From Chitinophagaceae bacterium 26-R-25 (GTDB lineage Bacteria > Bacteroidota > Bacteroidia > Chitinophagales > Chitinophagaceae), in the NCBI GenBank assembly GCA_029906195.1, contig JARWSJ010000001.1:1860001-1924000 (forward strand): a stretch of DNA of 64,000 nucleotides, written 5' to 3'. The notes under the pieces were generated by a model. It was not told the DNA's origin and did no database searches. It was given only the letters and a program-made list of their open reading frames with translations. Positions 45,995 to 55,011 of this stretch are shown here, in pieces (the first letter of the stretch is position 1; each line of letters opens with the position of its first letter). The position numbers were made by a program, and so were the translations under genes.

Positions 45995-46110
45995 TGAGTA
46001 ATGAGTTCGTTGCCGATTTTTAAACATGTTTACTTAATCACAACCCAACTCGAAATGACTCGAAACTCATAACTAATAACTCACTACTCAAAACTTATAA
46101 CTCAAACTAC
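45977..46110. repeat. Palindromic repeat, ATGAGTTATGAG family
   Basis: GTGATGAGTTATGAGTAGTG on the left mirrors ACTCATAACTAATAACTCAC, TACTCAAAACTTATAACTC on the right. The left arm supplies the end of the FG-GAP gene; the right arm runs to within 7 bp of the next start. Confidence 0.7.
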
Positions 46111-46116
46111 TACTCA

Positions 46117-47439
46117 ATGAAACAAATTCTGATTGCTTGCGCTCTACTTGGTCTACTCTCCTGCAGCTCAAAAAAAGACTACAGGAAAATTTTCAATGAT
46201 CCGAAACTCTACTCGAATACTGTACATGAATTAAACGGTGTTGTTATGGGTAACAATTTTTCTCCTGTTGTTGCTTCACGCAACTATACATATGCGGCAA
46301 TTGCCAGCTATGAAATTATTGCTGCGGGCTATCCCGATGAGTACTACTCACTGGCAGGACAACTACGAGGATTGAAAGAAGTACCAAAACCTGCACAAGG
46401 AAAACAAATAGATTTTGAATACGCGGCGCTAATGGCTTACTGCAAAGTAGGTGAAGCGGTAACATTTCCGGAAGGTAGTTTAAAAGAATATGTCGACAGC
46501 CTGAAGACATTGGCAACAAATCATGGTATGCCGCAGGACTTTCAAAAAAACTCTGATGAATATGCGCAACAGGTGGCAGGCGCCATCATTGCATGGAGCA
46601 AGAAAGATAATTATGCAGAAACAAGAAGCGCTGCAAAATTCACTGTTACAGAAGTTGAAGGCAGCTGGCAACCTACTCCTCCAATGTACGCGGCAGCGGT
46701 AGAGCCTCACTGGGGTGAAATAAGACCAATGGTGATGGACAGCGCATCGCAGTTCCGCAGTCCTGCGCCTCCGAAGTATGACATAAAGGACAAAAACAGC
46801 GAGTACTACAAAAACGTAATGCTGATAAAGCATGCTTGTGACAGCCTTACTCCGGAGCAAATACACATTGCGGAGTTTTGGGACGACAATCCGTTTAAAC
46901 TAAATGTTTCCGGACACGCATCTTTCAACACAAAAAAGTTCTCTCCCACCGGCCACTGGATGAGCATTGTGGGTATAGCAGCAGAAAAATCAAATTCCGA
47001 TTTCAAAACTACCGTCTATGCATATGCGAAAACGTCGATTGCTTTTTTTGATGCGTTTATCCAATGCTGGGATTCAAAATATCTATACAAAACTGCAAGA
47101 CCGGAAACAGTTATCAATAAATATTTCGACCCCAACTGGCATCCTTATTTGCAAACGCCTGCATTCCCTGAATATACCTGCGGGCACTCCACTATTTCAT
47201 CAGCTGCGGCAGAGGCGCTTACAAACGTTTTCGGTGACAACTTTGCTTATACAGATACAACCGAACTTGAGTTTGGCATAAAGAGCCGCTCTTTCAAATC
47301 CTTCAGGGATGCAGCATGGGAAAACAACAGCGCAAGATTTTATGGCGGCATACACTTCCATTCATCATGCATTGTTGCGAATGAGTACGGAAAAAAAGTG
47401 GGCGACTATGTAATGGATCATTTAAAAATGAAAAAATAG
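46117..47439 (+). CDS. PAP2-superfamily lipoprotein (vanadium haloperoxidase-like)
   Basis: 440 residues, lipobox GLLSC. The C-terminal third has the PAP2/haloperoxidase metal-oxoanion site: Lys-x6-Arg-Pro in KYLYKTARPETVI, CGHS in EYTCGHSTISSAAAEAL in place of PSGH, and ARFYGGIHFHSSC, where Arg-x5-His is kept but the usual Asp three residues after His appears as Ser. Family members are acid phosphatases or vanadate haloperoxidases. The missing Asp weakens a simple assignment. It directly follows the large FG-GAP gene, a pairing common in Bacteroidota, and precedes an AhpD-like gene by 27 bp, so the three probably form one transcript. Confidence 0.87.
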   Translation: MKQILIACALLGLLSCSSKKDYRKIFNDPKLYSNTVHELNGVVMGNNFSPVVASRNYTYAAIASYEIIAAGYPDEYYSLAGQLRGLKEVPKPAQGKQIDFEYAALMAYCKVGEAVTFPEGSLKEYVDSLKTLATNHGMPQDFQKNSDEYAQQVAGAIIAWSKKDNYAETRSAAKFTVTEVEGSWQPTPPMYAAAVEPHWGEIRPMVMDSASQFRSPAPPKYDIKDKNSEYYKNVMLIKHACDSLTPEQIHIAEFWDDNPFKLNVSGHASFNTKKFSPTGHWMSIVGIAAEKSNSDFKTTVYAYAKTSIAFFDAFIQCWDSKYLYKTARPETVINKYFDPNWHPYLQTPAFPEYTCGHSTISSAAAEALTNVFGDNFAYTDTTELEFGIKSRSFKSFRDAAWENNSARFYGGIHFHSSCIVANEYGKKVGDYVMDHLKMKK

Positions 47440-47466
47440 TTTTCTTCATTAATAAACCTTCAAACA

Positions 47467-48018
47467 ATGGCACACATTCAACTAAAAAACGAAAACCTTC
47501 CCGGAATTATTGGCTTACTTGATTACAGTCCAGAAACAGCAAAACCGTTGCTGGACCTTGCGAACGTTTTACTAGCCGATGATAACAACTCGCTTTCAAA
47601 AGGCGAAAGAGAAATTATCGCTGCATCCGTTTCCTATAAAAACAATTGCCACTTCTGTCATTCATCACATGCCGCCGCTGCCGCTGCGCATTTCAATGAA
47701 GGGCCCAACTTCCTGGATGAGATCAAAGCGGGATTGCCAACGTTTGAAGTATCTGATAAACTAAGAGCACTGCTGCACATCGCTCACCTTGTTCAGCAAA
47801 CCGGTAAAAACGTTACAGCCGCAGCCATTGAAGCGGCACGAGAAAAAGGTGCTACCGATAAAGAAATCCATGACACTGTTTTGATTGCCGCAGCTTTTTG
47901 CATGTACAACCGCTACGTTGATGGCCTTGCTACATGGGCACCTAAAGAAAATGAAGCGTTCATGGAAATGGGTAAAAGACTGGCAGAGCAAGGCTACGTG
48001 ATTGAAGAACCTGCTTAA
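47467..48018 (+). CDS. AhpD-like / carboxymuconolactone decarboxylase-family protein
   Basis: 183 residues, all-helical. The motif YKNNCHFCHSSHAAAAA has the redox pair Cys61-x2-Cys64 and His68 of AhpD-type alkylhydroperoxidase proteins. The C-terminal segment AAFCMYNRYVDGLATWAPKE matches peroxidase-related members of the family. It is cytoplasmic, with no signal peptide. It follows the PAP2-type lipoprotein by 27 bp. A role in peroxide defence linked to a haloperoxidase-like partner is attractive but unproven. Confidence 0.87.
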   Translation: MAHIQLKNENLPGIIGLLDYSPETAKPLLDLANVLLADDNNSLSKGEREIIAASVSYKNNCHFCHSSHAAAAAAHFNEGPNFLDEIKAGLPTFEVSDKLRALLHIAHLVQQTGKNVTAAAIEAAREKGATDKEIHDTVLIAAAFCMYNRYVDGLATWAPKENEAFMEMGKRLAEQGYVIEEPA

Positions 48019-48021
48019 ACA

Positions 48022-48038
48022 GAGATGCTTCGCATCTC
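48022..48038. other. Small perfect hairpin GAGATGC / GCATCTC
   Basis: A 7 bp stem with a TTC loop, 4 nt after the AhpD-like stop. It is followed by A residues on the plus strand, so not a classical terminator there. Confidence 0.4.
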
Positions 48039-48046
48039 AAAAAATA

Positions 48047-48126
48047 ACCACTAAGGCACTAAGGTCACCAAGTTTGCACTAAGGTATTTTCTTAGTGAGG
48101 CTTAGTGTTCTTAGTGCCTTAGTGGT
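48047..48126. repeat. Palindromic repeat, ACTAAGG family (copy 2)
   Basis: ACCACTAAGGCACTAAGG on the left and CTTAGTGCCTTAGTGGT on the right are perfect reverse complements at the outer 17 nt, with inner CTAAGG/CTTAG words. It lies between convergent genes and could end transcription from both sides. Confidence 0.85.
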
Positions 48127-48203
48127 GAATAAAACTAAAACAATAAACAGGCAAAGCATTCGATTTTCGCAGTAGATTGCTTCGCCCTGTCTCTCTGGTG
48201 TCA

Positions 48204-48240
48204 GCTCAATTCTAATTCTTAATTCCTAATTCTTAATTGA
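48204..48240. repeat. Iterated TTCCTAA / TTCTTAA words over alkaline phosphatase stop
   Basis: TCTAATTCTTAATTCCTAA and TTCTTAATTG; on the minus strand the AAT TAA end of the phosphatase gene is a repeat unit. Single arm of the CTAATTC family. Confidence 0.55.
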
Positions 48241-50053
48241 TTCCAAATGCTTTCAAGATCTTCCCAAACATCGCCGTATTTTCATACACCCCTCTAAACA
48301 ATTGCGATTGCGGACCATAGGCAAATACGGGAACTGGAATAGCAGTGTGGTGGCCAGTTGCAAACTGTCCGCTGATATTGCCCTTGCTATAATCGCCATC
48401 GAGCAATGACAAACCACCCGTTTCGTGGTCTGCTGTAACGATCACCAATGTTTCTCCGTTTGAGTCTGCAAATTGCATTGCTCTTCCAACTACCTCATCA
48501 AAATCTATCACTTCCGTTGCCACGTAAGGAAGATTATTGGCGTGACCACCATGATCAATTTGAGCACCCTCAGTCATAATGAAGAAACCTTCTTTGTTTG
48601 CGGAAAGCAATTGTACTGTTTTATTGAAAGCCTCTGGCAGCCAACTATTGCGGCCATTCAAAATGGATAATGATGCTTTTTGATCCAACACTACCCACCT
48701 GGATTTTTCTCCATTGCGAATGCTGTCGATGGACGATGCAATATTAAACTGATGGTCATTCAGGTCTTTGCGAATGGCGGCATTAAAGCTCTTGTTACCT
48801 GCTCCCATTATTAATTGTACAGGAGATTGTGCAAGGTCTTCAAAGATGGCAGCAGAGCTATCCCTGTCACTTCTGTGTGCGTAAAAATCGGCAGGTGTTG
48901 CGTCGGTAATATCTCCTGAGGTAACAATGCCAGTCTTGATATTCTTCTTTGCAAGGTACATTGGAATCAATGGCAGTGCAGCACCTGTGTGATCTACACC
49001 AACATAACGGTTCTTTGTTTTTTCTCCTGAGGAAATAGAAGTAGCACCTGGCGCAGAATCTGTCACGAAGTTGTCGTAAGAACTTGTTTTGGACAAGCCG
49101 ATGCTTTGCATTTTAAAAATATTCAGCGTCGCTTTATTTGCAGTATAGCCGGCATACAATTGCGCAAGCCCCGTTCCATCTCCAATTAAAAGGATAACAT
49201 TCTTCACAGGCTTGTCGAGGCCATCATTTTTATACGTTGGCTGATACTGGTGGTTGCTGACTTGCGATGTGTAAGTTGTCGAAGATAATTTATTTAGAAA
49301 CGACGAAAGATCGTTGATGCGATCTGTATTGATGTAATCCACCTGCAAGTCCATAAACTGATACCATGCGTTGAGCGAATCCGGCGCATCCCAAAAACGG
49401 ATGGGCTTTTGCAGGTCGTGTGCGTATTTGATCACATCTTTCATCTTCTGCATTTCACCGGCAGGAATACTGCTTTTGCTTCCTTTCCACATTGTATAGT
49501 TGCGAAGATCATCGCTAAACAATGCGACTTTCCTAAGTGCGGCATCATTGTATTTGATGTTTAGTTCTCCATCAAACAAAATAAAATCCGGGTAACTGCT
49601 AAATGCATCTTGATTTGGTCTGTTGCCGGAAATAACCCATTTCAGATTTTTGTTACTGATGAGTTCCGGATATTGTTTCAGCACACTTACAAGCTTTGCA
49701 ATTGTAGGAACAGCTTCTGTTTTAATGTCGATCAGCATCTGCAATTTCTTAGAATGATCTGCATACACGTGCTGATCATTTTTTCGAATGCAGGAAAGCA
49801 AAGGTTTCAGATAAAGGTCTTCTAGTGTTCTGTTCAGCTTCACTCCCTCTTGATCATGAGCAACAATAAGCTGGCCGTCCTTCAAAAAAATATCTGCTTC
49901 AATAGAGCCGAAACCCGCGTTATATGCCGCCCAGAAAGGAACAGCATTCATGTAATCGTTGTGAGAATGAGCGTTGCCCGTGCTGTAATTAACAGGCTGC
50001 GCAAATGAGTTTGCGTAAATGAACAGTGAGAAGAATAAAATTACTTTGTGCAT
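48233..50053 (-). CDS. Fused PLC/GDPD-like phosphodiesterase and alkaline phosphatase, secreted
   Basis: 606 residues with a signal peptide (VILFFSLFIYANSFAQ). The N-terminal half (about 25-270) is a PI-PLC/glycerophosphodiesterase-like TIM barrel: GNAHSHNDYMNAVPFW, SIEADIFLKDGQLIVAHDQE with the His, Glu, Asp and His expected for metal-assisted diester cleavage. The C-terminal half (about 285-606) is a complete alkaline phosphatase: LLIGDGTGLAQLYAG, nucleophile Ser in FVTDSAPGATSISSG, GAQIDHGGHANN, VTADHETGG and ATGHHTAIPVP. One chain could thus cut a phosphodiester and then release phosphate. It is the gene after SusD in PUL3, suggesting uptake of an organophosphate or phosphorylated glycan. 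Confidence 0.9.
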   Translation of the reverse strand: MHKVILFFSLFIYANSFAQPVNYSTGNAHSHNDYMNAVPFWAAYNAGFGSIEADIFLKDGQLIVAHDQEGVKLNRTLEDLYLKPLLSCIRKNDQHVYADHSKKLQMLIDIKTEAVPTIAKLVSVLKQYPELISNKNLKWVISGNRPNQDAFSSYPDFILFDGELNIKYNDAALRKVALFSDDLRNYTMWKGSKSSIPAGEMQKMKDVIKYAHDLQKPIRFWDAPDSLNAWYQFMDLQVDYINTDRINDLSSFLNKLSSTTYTSQVSNHQYQPTYKNDGLDKPVKNVILLIGDGTGLAQLYAGYTANKATLNIFKMQSIGLSKTSSYDNFVTDSAPGATSISSGEKTKNRYVGVDHTGAALPLIPMYLAKKNIKTGIVTSGDITDATPADFYAHRSDRDSSAAIFEDLAQSPVQLIMGAGNKSFNAAIRKDLNDHQFNIASSIDSIRNGEKSRWVVLDQKASLSILNGRNSWLPEAFNKTVQLLSANKEGFFIMTEGAQIDHGGHANNLPYVATEVIDFDEVVGRAMQFADSNGETLVIVTADHETGGLSLLDGDYSKGNISGQFATGHHTAIPVPVFAYGPQSQLFRGVYENTAMFGKILKAFGIN

Positions 50054-50067
50054 GTTGATTGTTTACA

Positions 50068-50207
50068 ATAACTGAATAAACTGAATGGACTGAATAAACT
50101 GAGTGCCCGAATATCATAGTGCAAGATCAAAAATCAATTATTCAGTTTATTCAGTCCATTCAATTTATTCAGTTTATTCAGTTATTCAGTTATTCAGTTA
50201 TTCAGTC
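50068..50207. repeat. Palindromic repeat, ACTGAATAA / TTCAGTTTA family
   Basis: ATAACTGAATAAACTGAATG and ACTGAATAAACTGAG (50068-50103) mirror TTATTCAGTTTATTCAGTCC and further TTATTCAG units (50135-50207). The gap between SusD (PUL3) and the phosphatase gene consists almost entirely of it. Its right end abuts the SusD stop. Confidence 0.8.
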
Positions 50208-50212
50208 CCTCC

Positions 50213-51808
50213 CTACCAGCCTGGAGTTTGTTTATAGAAGCCGTTGCTTTTTGCAATTTCATCAGGGTTGATCGGCCATGCCATGTGCTTTGCAGGATCG
50301 AAATGTCTTGCAGGCCAAACTTGTTGAATAGTATAGGCTGAGCTCGGGTCAGTTTTGTTTGCGTGAATTCTTCCATGCAAAGGTGCATTGATCGTCGCTA
50401 CATCACCCCATCTTTTCAAATCTTCCACCCTGTCTGTCCATTCGCAAGCCAGTTCACAACGACGTTCGTGCTTCAAATCTGCCATCGTAGGAGCCGCAAT
50501 TGGCGCAAGACCTACCCTCGCTCTTACTTCATTCAAGGGTGTGGCAGCATCTGTGTTTTTACCTTGCTGAATCAACGCTTCCGCTTTGAATAACAAAATC
50601 TCTGCATAGCGCATCAACGGTAAGTTGAGCATGGTGGTTGGATAGTCGCCATTCTGGTTGATCTTCGGATTGGTTCCTGCAACGCCGTCAGAACCGTATG
50701 TATAAGGCTCCATGTATTTGTTGATCTGGAAACCGGAAAGGCTGTTCGTTGAGAAATATTTTCTTTGCTGACCAAAGAATGTAAAGTCATCACCAAATTT
50801 CAAAATGGTTACTTCACGTCTTGGGTCGTTGCTTTCATATTCATCATACAATTCTTCTGTCGGTTGAAAATAACCCCAGCCGTTGTAAACGCCCCAGCCT
50901 TTATTTTCCAACACAACGCCCATAAACTCTGAACCTCCTTGTGTGCCTGATGTTACAGACCAGATGTATTCTGAACTCCAGTTGTTATCAATGGTGAACA
51001 CTGCTTTGTAATTGTCCTTAGGAGTTGCTTTTCCGTTAATCAAAGCCCTGTTACAAGTTGTTTTTATTTGGTCACAAATTGATGGCACCAACGCCCATTT
51101 GCTGTTATCGTACTGTGCCCAGTAAGCATACGTTTTTACAAGGTAACCCAGTGCAGCAGCTTTGTGCGCACGACCCTGATCGGCAGTGCCATATGTTTCA
51201 AACAAAGGCAACAGGTCCGCAGCTTTCTGCATATCACTTGCAATTTGTGCATAGTTGTCTGTAACAGAAGCCAGTTGTGGAGCCATTCGTGTGCCATACT
51301 CTTTATTTTCCACTCCATCATAAGGAACGCCCTGGTTTTTGTGACCCCATAAATAAGCGATCCAGAAGTGAACGAAACCTCTCATAAAGTATGCTTCACC
51401 TAAAGAACGTTTCCTGAGATCTTCGGAAATGTTGGTTGCCTTTTGCACACCTGCAATTGCAGCATTGGCGTTTGCAAGTGCCGTGTACAAATCATTCCAG
51501 CCACTTGTCATATAGCCTTCCCTTCCGGAGCAGGTGAAGTTCTTAATGTTTTCACCATCTGCTTTTGAACGTCCAACGATTAAATCGTCGCTTGCATTTT
51601 GCATCCAGAAAAGATCACGTCCCCATGTTGATTCAAAACGCATGGAGATGTATAATGCCGCAATACCTTTTGTTACGTTGGATTCTCCATCCCACAAATA
51701 CGCTGTAGACGGCGCACCGTTTGGTTTTGTATCTACCCAATTTTTAGAACAGGAGCTGCTCATTACAGCCACCATCAATAGCAAGTAAATATATTTTGAG
51801 CGTTTCAT
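50213..51808 (-). CDS. SusD/RagB-family nutrient-binding lipoprotein (PUL3)
   Basis: 531 residues, lipobox SSSC near residue 20 followed by SKNWVDTKPNGAPSTAYLWD. SusD features are DLRKRSLGEAYFMRGFVHFW, GRAHKAAALGYLVKTYAYWA, LMRYAEILLFKAEALIQQGK, KHERRCELACEWTDRVEDLK and the ending HMAWPINPDEIAKSNGFYKQ with PGW. It partners the SusC encoded 19 bp upstream. The downstream phosphodiesterase/phosphatase fusion hints at a phosphate-bearing ligand. Confidence 0.97.
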   Translation of the reverse strand: MKRSKYIYLLLMVAVMSSSCSKNWVDTKPNGAPSTAYLWDGESNVTKGIAALYISMRFESTWGRDLFWMQNASDDLIVGRSKADGENIKNFTCSGREGYMTSGWNDLYTALANANAAIAGVQKATNISEDLRKRSLGEAYFMRGFVHFWIAYLWGHKNQGVPYDGVENKEYGTRMAPQLASVTDNYAQIASDMQKAADLLPLFETYGTADQGRAHKAAALGYLVKTYAYWAQYDNSKWALVPSICDQIKTTCNRALINGKATPKDNYKAVFTIDNNWSSEYIWSVTSGTQGGSEFMGVVLENKGWGVYNGWGYFQPTEELYDEYESNDPRREVTILKFGDDFTFFGQQRKYFSTNSLSGFQINKYMEPYTYGSDGVAGTNPKINQNGDYPTTMLNLPLMRYAEILLFKAEALIQQGKNTDAATPLNEVRARVGLAPIAAPTMADLKHERRCELACEWTDRVEDLKRWGDVATINAPLHGRIHANKTDPSSAYTIQQVWPARHFDPAKHMAWPINPDEIAKSNGFYKQTPGW

Positions 51809-51827
51809 GATTAAAGTCTTTTAATGA

Positions 51828-54800
51828 TTATAAACTAAGTTTTACACCTGCCGCATATACTCTTGACACAGGAAACTGCCCGCCATCAAGGCCAATGCCG
51901 CCAACTTCAGGGTCCATACCGCTATACTTTGTAATGGTGATCAGGTTGTCGCCGCTGAGATATACACGCAGGGAACCTGTTTTGATGAAGTGAGGAAAAG
52001 TATAACCGATTACAAGGCTTTTCAGGCGCAGGTAGTCACCATTTTCAAGATACCAGTCAGAAGGTGTCTGGAAATTTTTGTTGGCATCACTTGCAGAGAT
52101 GATAGGAATGTTTGATCCTGTGTTGGTTGGTGACCATGCATCCAAAATTTTATCCCATCTGTTATAACCCTGCTCCGACGCGTTCAGTGTAGATTCTTTG
52201 AAAGCATGGAACAATTTCACACCACCAACACCCTGCCAGAACATGCTTATATCAAAGCCTTTGTAATTTGCATTAAGTGTAAATCCATAAGTAACTTTTG
52301 GGAAAGCGTTGCCCATGTATACACGGTCGTTGTCATCAATTTTGCCATCACCATTTTGATCAACAAATTTCAGGTCGCCAGCTTTTGCATTAGGCTGTAC
52401 CTTAGCTCCGTTAGGCCCTACATAGTCTGCTACTTCTTTATCGCTTTGGAAAATACCTGCTGTTTTGATCAACCAATAAGAGTAATAAGGCTGACCAACA
52501 GTGGAACGATATGGAGCGATGGTACCTCTCCACGCATCACCGTGTTGCCAGAATGATTCAGGATTACCATCGATGTAGTCAACCCTGTTTTTAAGCGTCG
52601 CAACGTTACCGCTGATCTCGTAGCCTACCTTACCAATCTTGTTTCTCCATGTTGCCGCAAACTCAAAACCTGTGTTTCTGATTTTACCCTGGTTGATATA
52701 AGGAGCACTCAAACCCATTGTATTTGGCCAGTTGGTATGTTGTTGATCAATAAGATCGAAAGTGAGTTTATCAAAATAATCGAAGGTGAAAGAAAGTTTG
52801 TCTTTCAACACACTCAGGTCAAGCCCCAAATCTTTTTGCTCTGAAGTTTCCCATGACAAAGAAGGATTGGTAGCGTTTGCAACGTACAATGCGCTTGACT
52901 GCGGCGCAGCATTGCCGATCTGATAAGTAACATCTGGTTTCAAAGTTTGGTAACCATAATAATAACCAATACCACGGATGTTACCGATACGTCCCCAGCT
53001 GGCCCTGACTTTCAGTAAATCGATCGCGGCAACATGAAAGAAAGGCTCTGAGCTCAATTTCCATGCGGCAGTTACACCGGGAAAGCTTTTACCGCGATAG
53101 CCCGGAGCAAGTCTTCCTGCAATATCATAACGATAACTACCGGTTACAAAATAACGATCTGCCCAGCTATAGGAAACTCTACCAACATAGGAAACGTTTC
53201 TGTCTTTTTCATCCCAGTCACTTGGACGCAAGTCTGTAAAGTTATCTGCGTTTACAAAAAACTGGGCCCATGTCGCTTCATTGTCAAATGTTTTGGCAGC
53301 AGCGCTGAAACCTTTGTGGTTGAACTCTTGCGCCGTAGTTGAAACCATTGCGCCAATATTATGTCTGCCGAAAGTGCGGGCATAGTTCAGGGTATTTTCC
53401 CAGATCCAGTTATAACTTTTATCAGTTGAATAACTTAACGTGTTCTGATCGTTTGGTTTACCTGGCTCTGTACGTTTAGGTTCGAAGTTTTTGTACAATG
53501 AGTTTCCCTGGCGATAAGAAAACCGTGTCAGAAATGAAAGGCCCTTTACGATGTCCATCACTTTCAACTCTGAAATCGATTGAATGTCCGTTGATTTATT
53601 GTAAGGTTGATTGCGCAGCAATGTAGCAACGGGATTCACAACGTCACCATGAATACCCAGGTACTCAGAGTTACGCGGACCAACACCACCAAATGAACCG
53701 TCATCGTAGTAAACAGTGGCAGAGCGCGGCATATAGATCGCAGAAAGGATGGTTCCTGTGTAACCACTCGATGTCTCCGTTCCCCTGTTATCATTGTTGT
53801 TTAAAAAGATATCCTGCTTGAATTTTACTTTAGAACTGAAAGCGTACAGTGCATTGAAACGTGCAGAAATATTTTTGTTGTACGTGTTCAGCAATGTTCC
53901 CTGGTTCTCTTCATATCTTCCCTGGAATAATGTAGAGAATTTATCAGACCCTGCATTTACAGTAACGGTGTGCCTTTGCACCATTGCAGTTCTAAAAATT
54001 TCATCCACCCAATCTGTTCGTGTTACCTGTGCATAAGGGTTTTTGCTTGCGTCCCAACCATCGAGTGGCGGCATACCTGCATTCTTAAAAGCCAAATTTG
54101 CAACTTCTGCTTCCTTATCTGCCGTTAAAGACTGTGGCAATTTCCATGCTTGTTTTGCACCGGCAAAGCCTTGATATTCTACAGTTGGCCTGCCTTGCTT
54201 TGCCTGGCGTGTTGTAATGAGGATAACACCAGAAGAACCCGAGAAAGCGCCATAAATAGCCGCAGAAGCCGCATCTTTCAAAATGGTCATTGACACAACA
54301 TCTGCAGGATTGTAAGGCGCATCGGGAACCCCGTCCACAACATACAACGGGCTTTCAGCGCCACGGGAACCTATACCCCGTATCACTACCTGGGGAGTGC
54401 TGTTTGGATGGCCTCCATTATTTATGACTGTTACACCTGCTACTTTACCTTGTATCATATTAGCGACGTCAAGCACAGGCCTTTCCTGTATTTGTTGCAT
54501 ATCAGGCACTTCTGATACTGCCGCAGAAAGATCTTTCTTTCTCATAGATCCATACCCAATCACAATTACTTTTTCCAATTCCGATGACTTGTTGCTCATG
54601 GTTACGCTTAAGGATATGCGACCATTTTCTTTCATCTCATAACCCGTTAACGTGTCGTTGCTGTATCCGACATAACTGATGATAAATTCATAACCGTTGC
54701 CAGCCGGCACTTTGGTGAAATTGAACAAACCTTTGCTATTGGTCATCGCGGTTTGCTTGTAGCCAGTGCCACTGTTTTGGAGATAAACGGCCGCACCTTC

Positions 54801-54917
54801 CAGTGCATCACCTTTATCATTTCTAATAATGCCTGTTGCAGTGTTGCCACCGGTTTGCGCCCATGTTTGCGATAAACCGGCACAAAAAAGTAACATACAG
54901 AAGAGCATCCGCTTCAT
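51828..54917 (-). CDS. SusC/RagA TonB-dependent transporter without STN domain (PUL3)
   Basis: 1029 residues. The signal peptide (MKRMLFCMLLFCAGLSQTWA) leads directly into the carboxypeptidase-D-like domain (ATGIIRNDKGDALEGAAVYL, about 27-110), TonB-box region (LEKVIVIGYGSMRKKDLSAA), plug (SPLYVVDGVPDAPYNPADVV, ILKDAASAAIYGAFSGSSGV) and the barrel ending AAGVKLSL. Although sigma and FecR genes lie just upstream, there is no STN signalling domain, unlike the PUL1 SusC. Signal transfer to FecR would need another route. Confidence 0.97.
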   Translation of the reverse strand: MKRMLFCMLLFCAGLSQTWAQTGGNTATGIIRNDKGDALEGAAVYLQNSGTGYKQTAMTNSKGLFNFTKVPAGNGYEFIISYVGYSNDTLTGYEMKENGRISLSVTMSNKSSELEKVIVIGYGSMRKKDLSAAVSEVPDMQQIQERPVLDVANMIQGKVAGVTVINNGGHPNSTPQVVIRGIGSRGAESPLYVVDGVPDAPYNPADVVSMTILKDAASAAIYGAFSGSSGVILITTRQAKQGRPTVEYQGFAGAKQAWKLPQSLTADKEAEVANLAFKNAGMPPLDGWDASKNPYAQVTRTDWVDEIFRTAMVQRHTVTVNAGSDKFSTLFQGRYEENQGTLLNTYNKNISARFNALYAFSSKVKFKQDIFLNNNDNRGTETSSGYTGTILSAIYMPRSATVYYDDGSFGGVGPRNSEYLGIHGDVVNPVATLLRNQPYNKSTDIQSISELKVMDIVKGLSFLTRFSYRQGNSLYKNFEPKRTEPGKPNDQNTLSYSTDKSYNWIWENTLNYARTFGRHNIGAMVSTTAQEFNHKGFSAAAKTFDNEATWAQFFVNADNFTDLRPSDWDEKDRNVSYVGRVSYSWADRYFVTGSYRYDIAGRLAPGYRGKSFPGVTAAWKLSSEPFFHVAAIDLLKVRASWGRIGNIRGIGYYYGYQTLKPDVTYQIGNAAPQSSALYVANATNPSLSWETSEQKDLGLDLSVLKDKLSFTFDYFDKLTFDLIDQQHTNWPNTMGLSAPYINQGKIRNTGFEFAATWRNKIGKVGYEISGNVATLKNRVDYIDGNPESFWQHGDAWRGTIAPYRSTVGQPYYSYWLIKTAGIFQSDKEVADYVGPNGAKVQPNAKAGDLKFVDQNGDGKIDDNDRVYMGNAFPKVTYGFTLNANYKGFDISMFWQGVGGVKLFHAFKESTLNASEQGYNRWDKILDAWSPTNTGSNIPIISASDANKNFQTPSDWYLENGDYLRLKSLVIGYTFPHFIKTGSLRVYLSGDNLITITKYSGMDPEVGGIGLDGGQFPVSRVYAAGVKLSL

Positions 54918-55011
54918 AAGCTGTTTAATTTAATTTTTAAGTTTAGACAAAAGAATACCCGACGCACACTTTTGTCATGTTGCGTTGTTATTGAGTAAAT
55001 GTTGTTTGCTG

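Noticed and set aside
45464-46027. 187-codon minus-strand ORF opposite the FG-GAP gene 3' end
   Set aside because: Antisense frame of a conserved coding region, translation looks random.
50135-50207. Possible CRISPR or iteron origin from TTATTCAG repeats
   Set aside because: Units are contiguous, pair with an upstream arm and lie between operon genes; no replication gene nearby.
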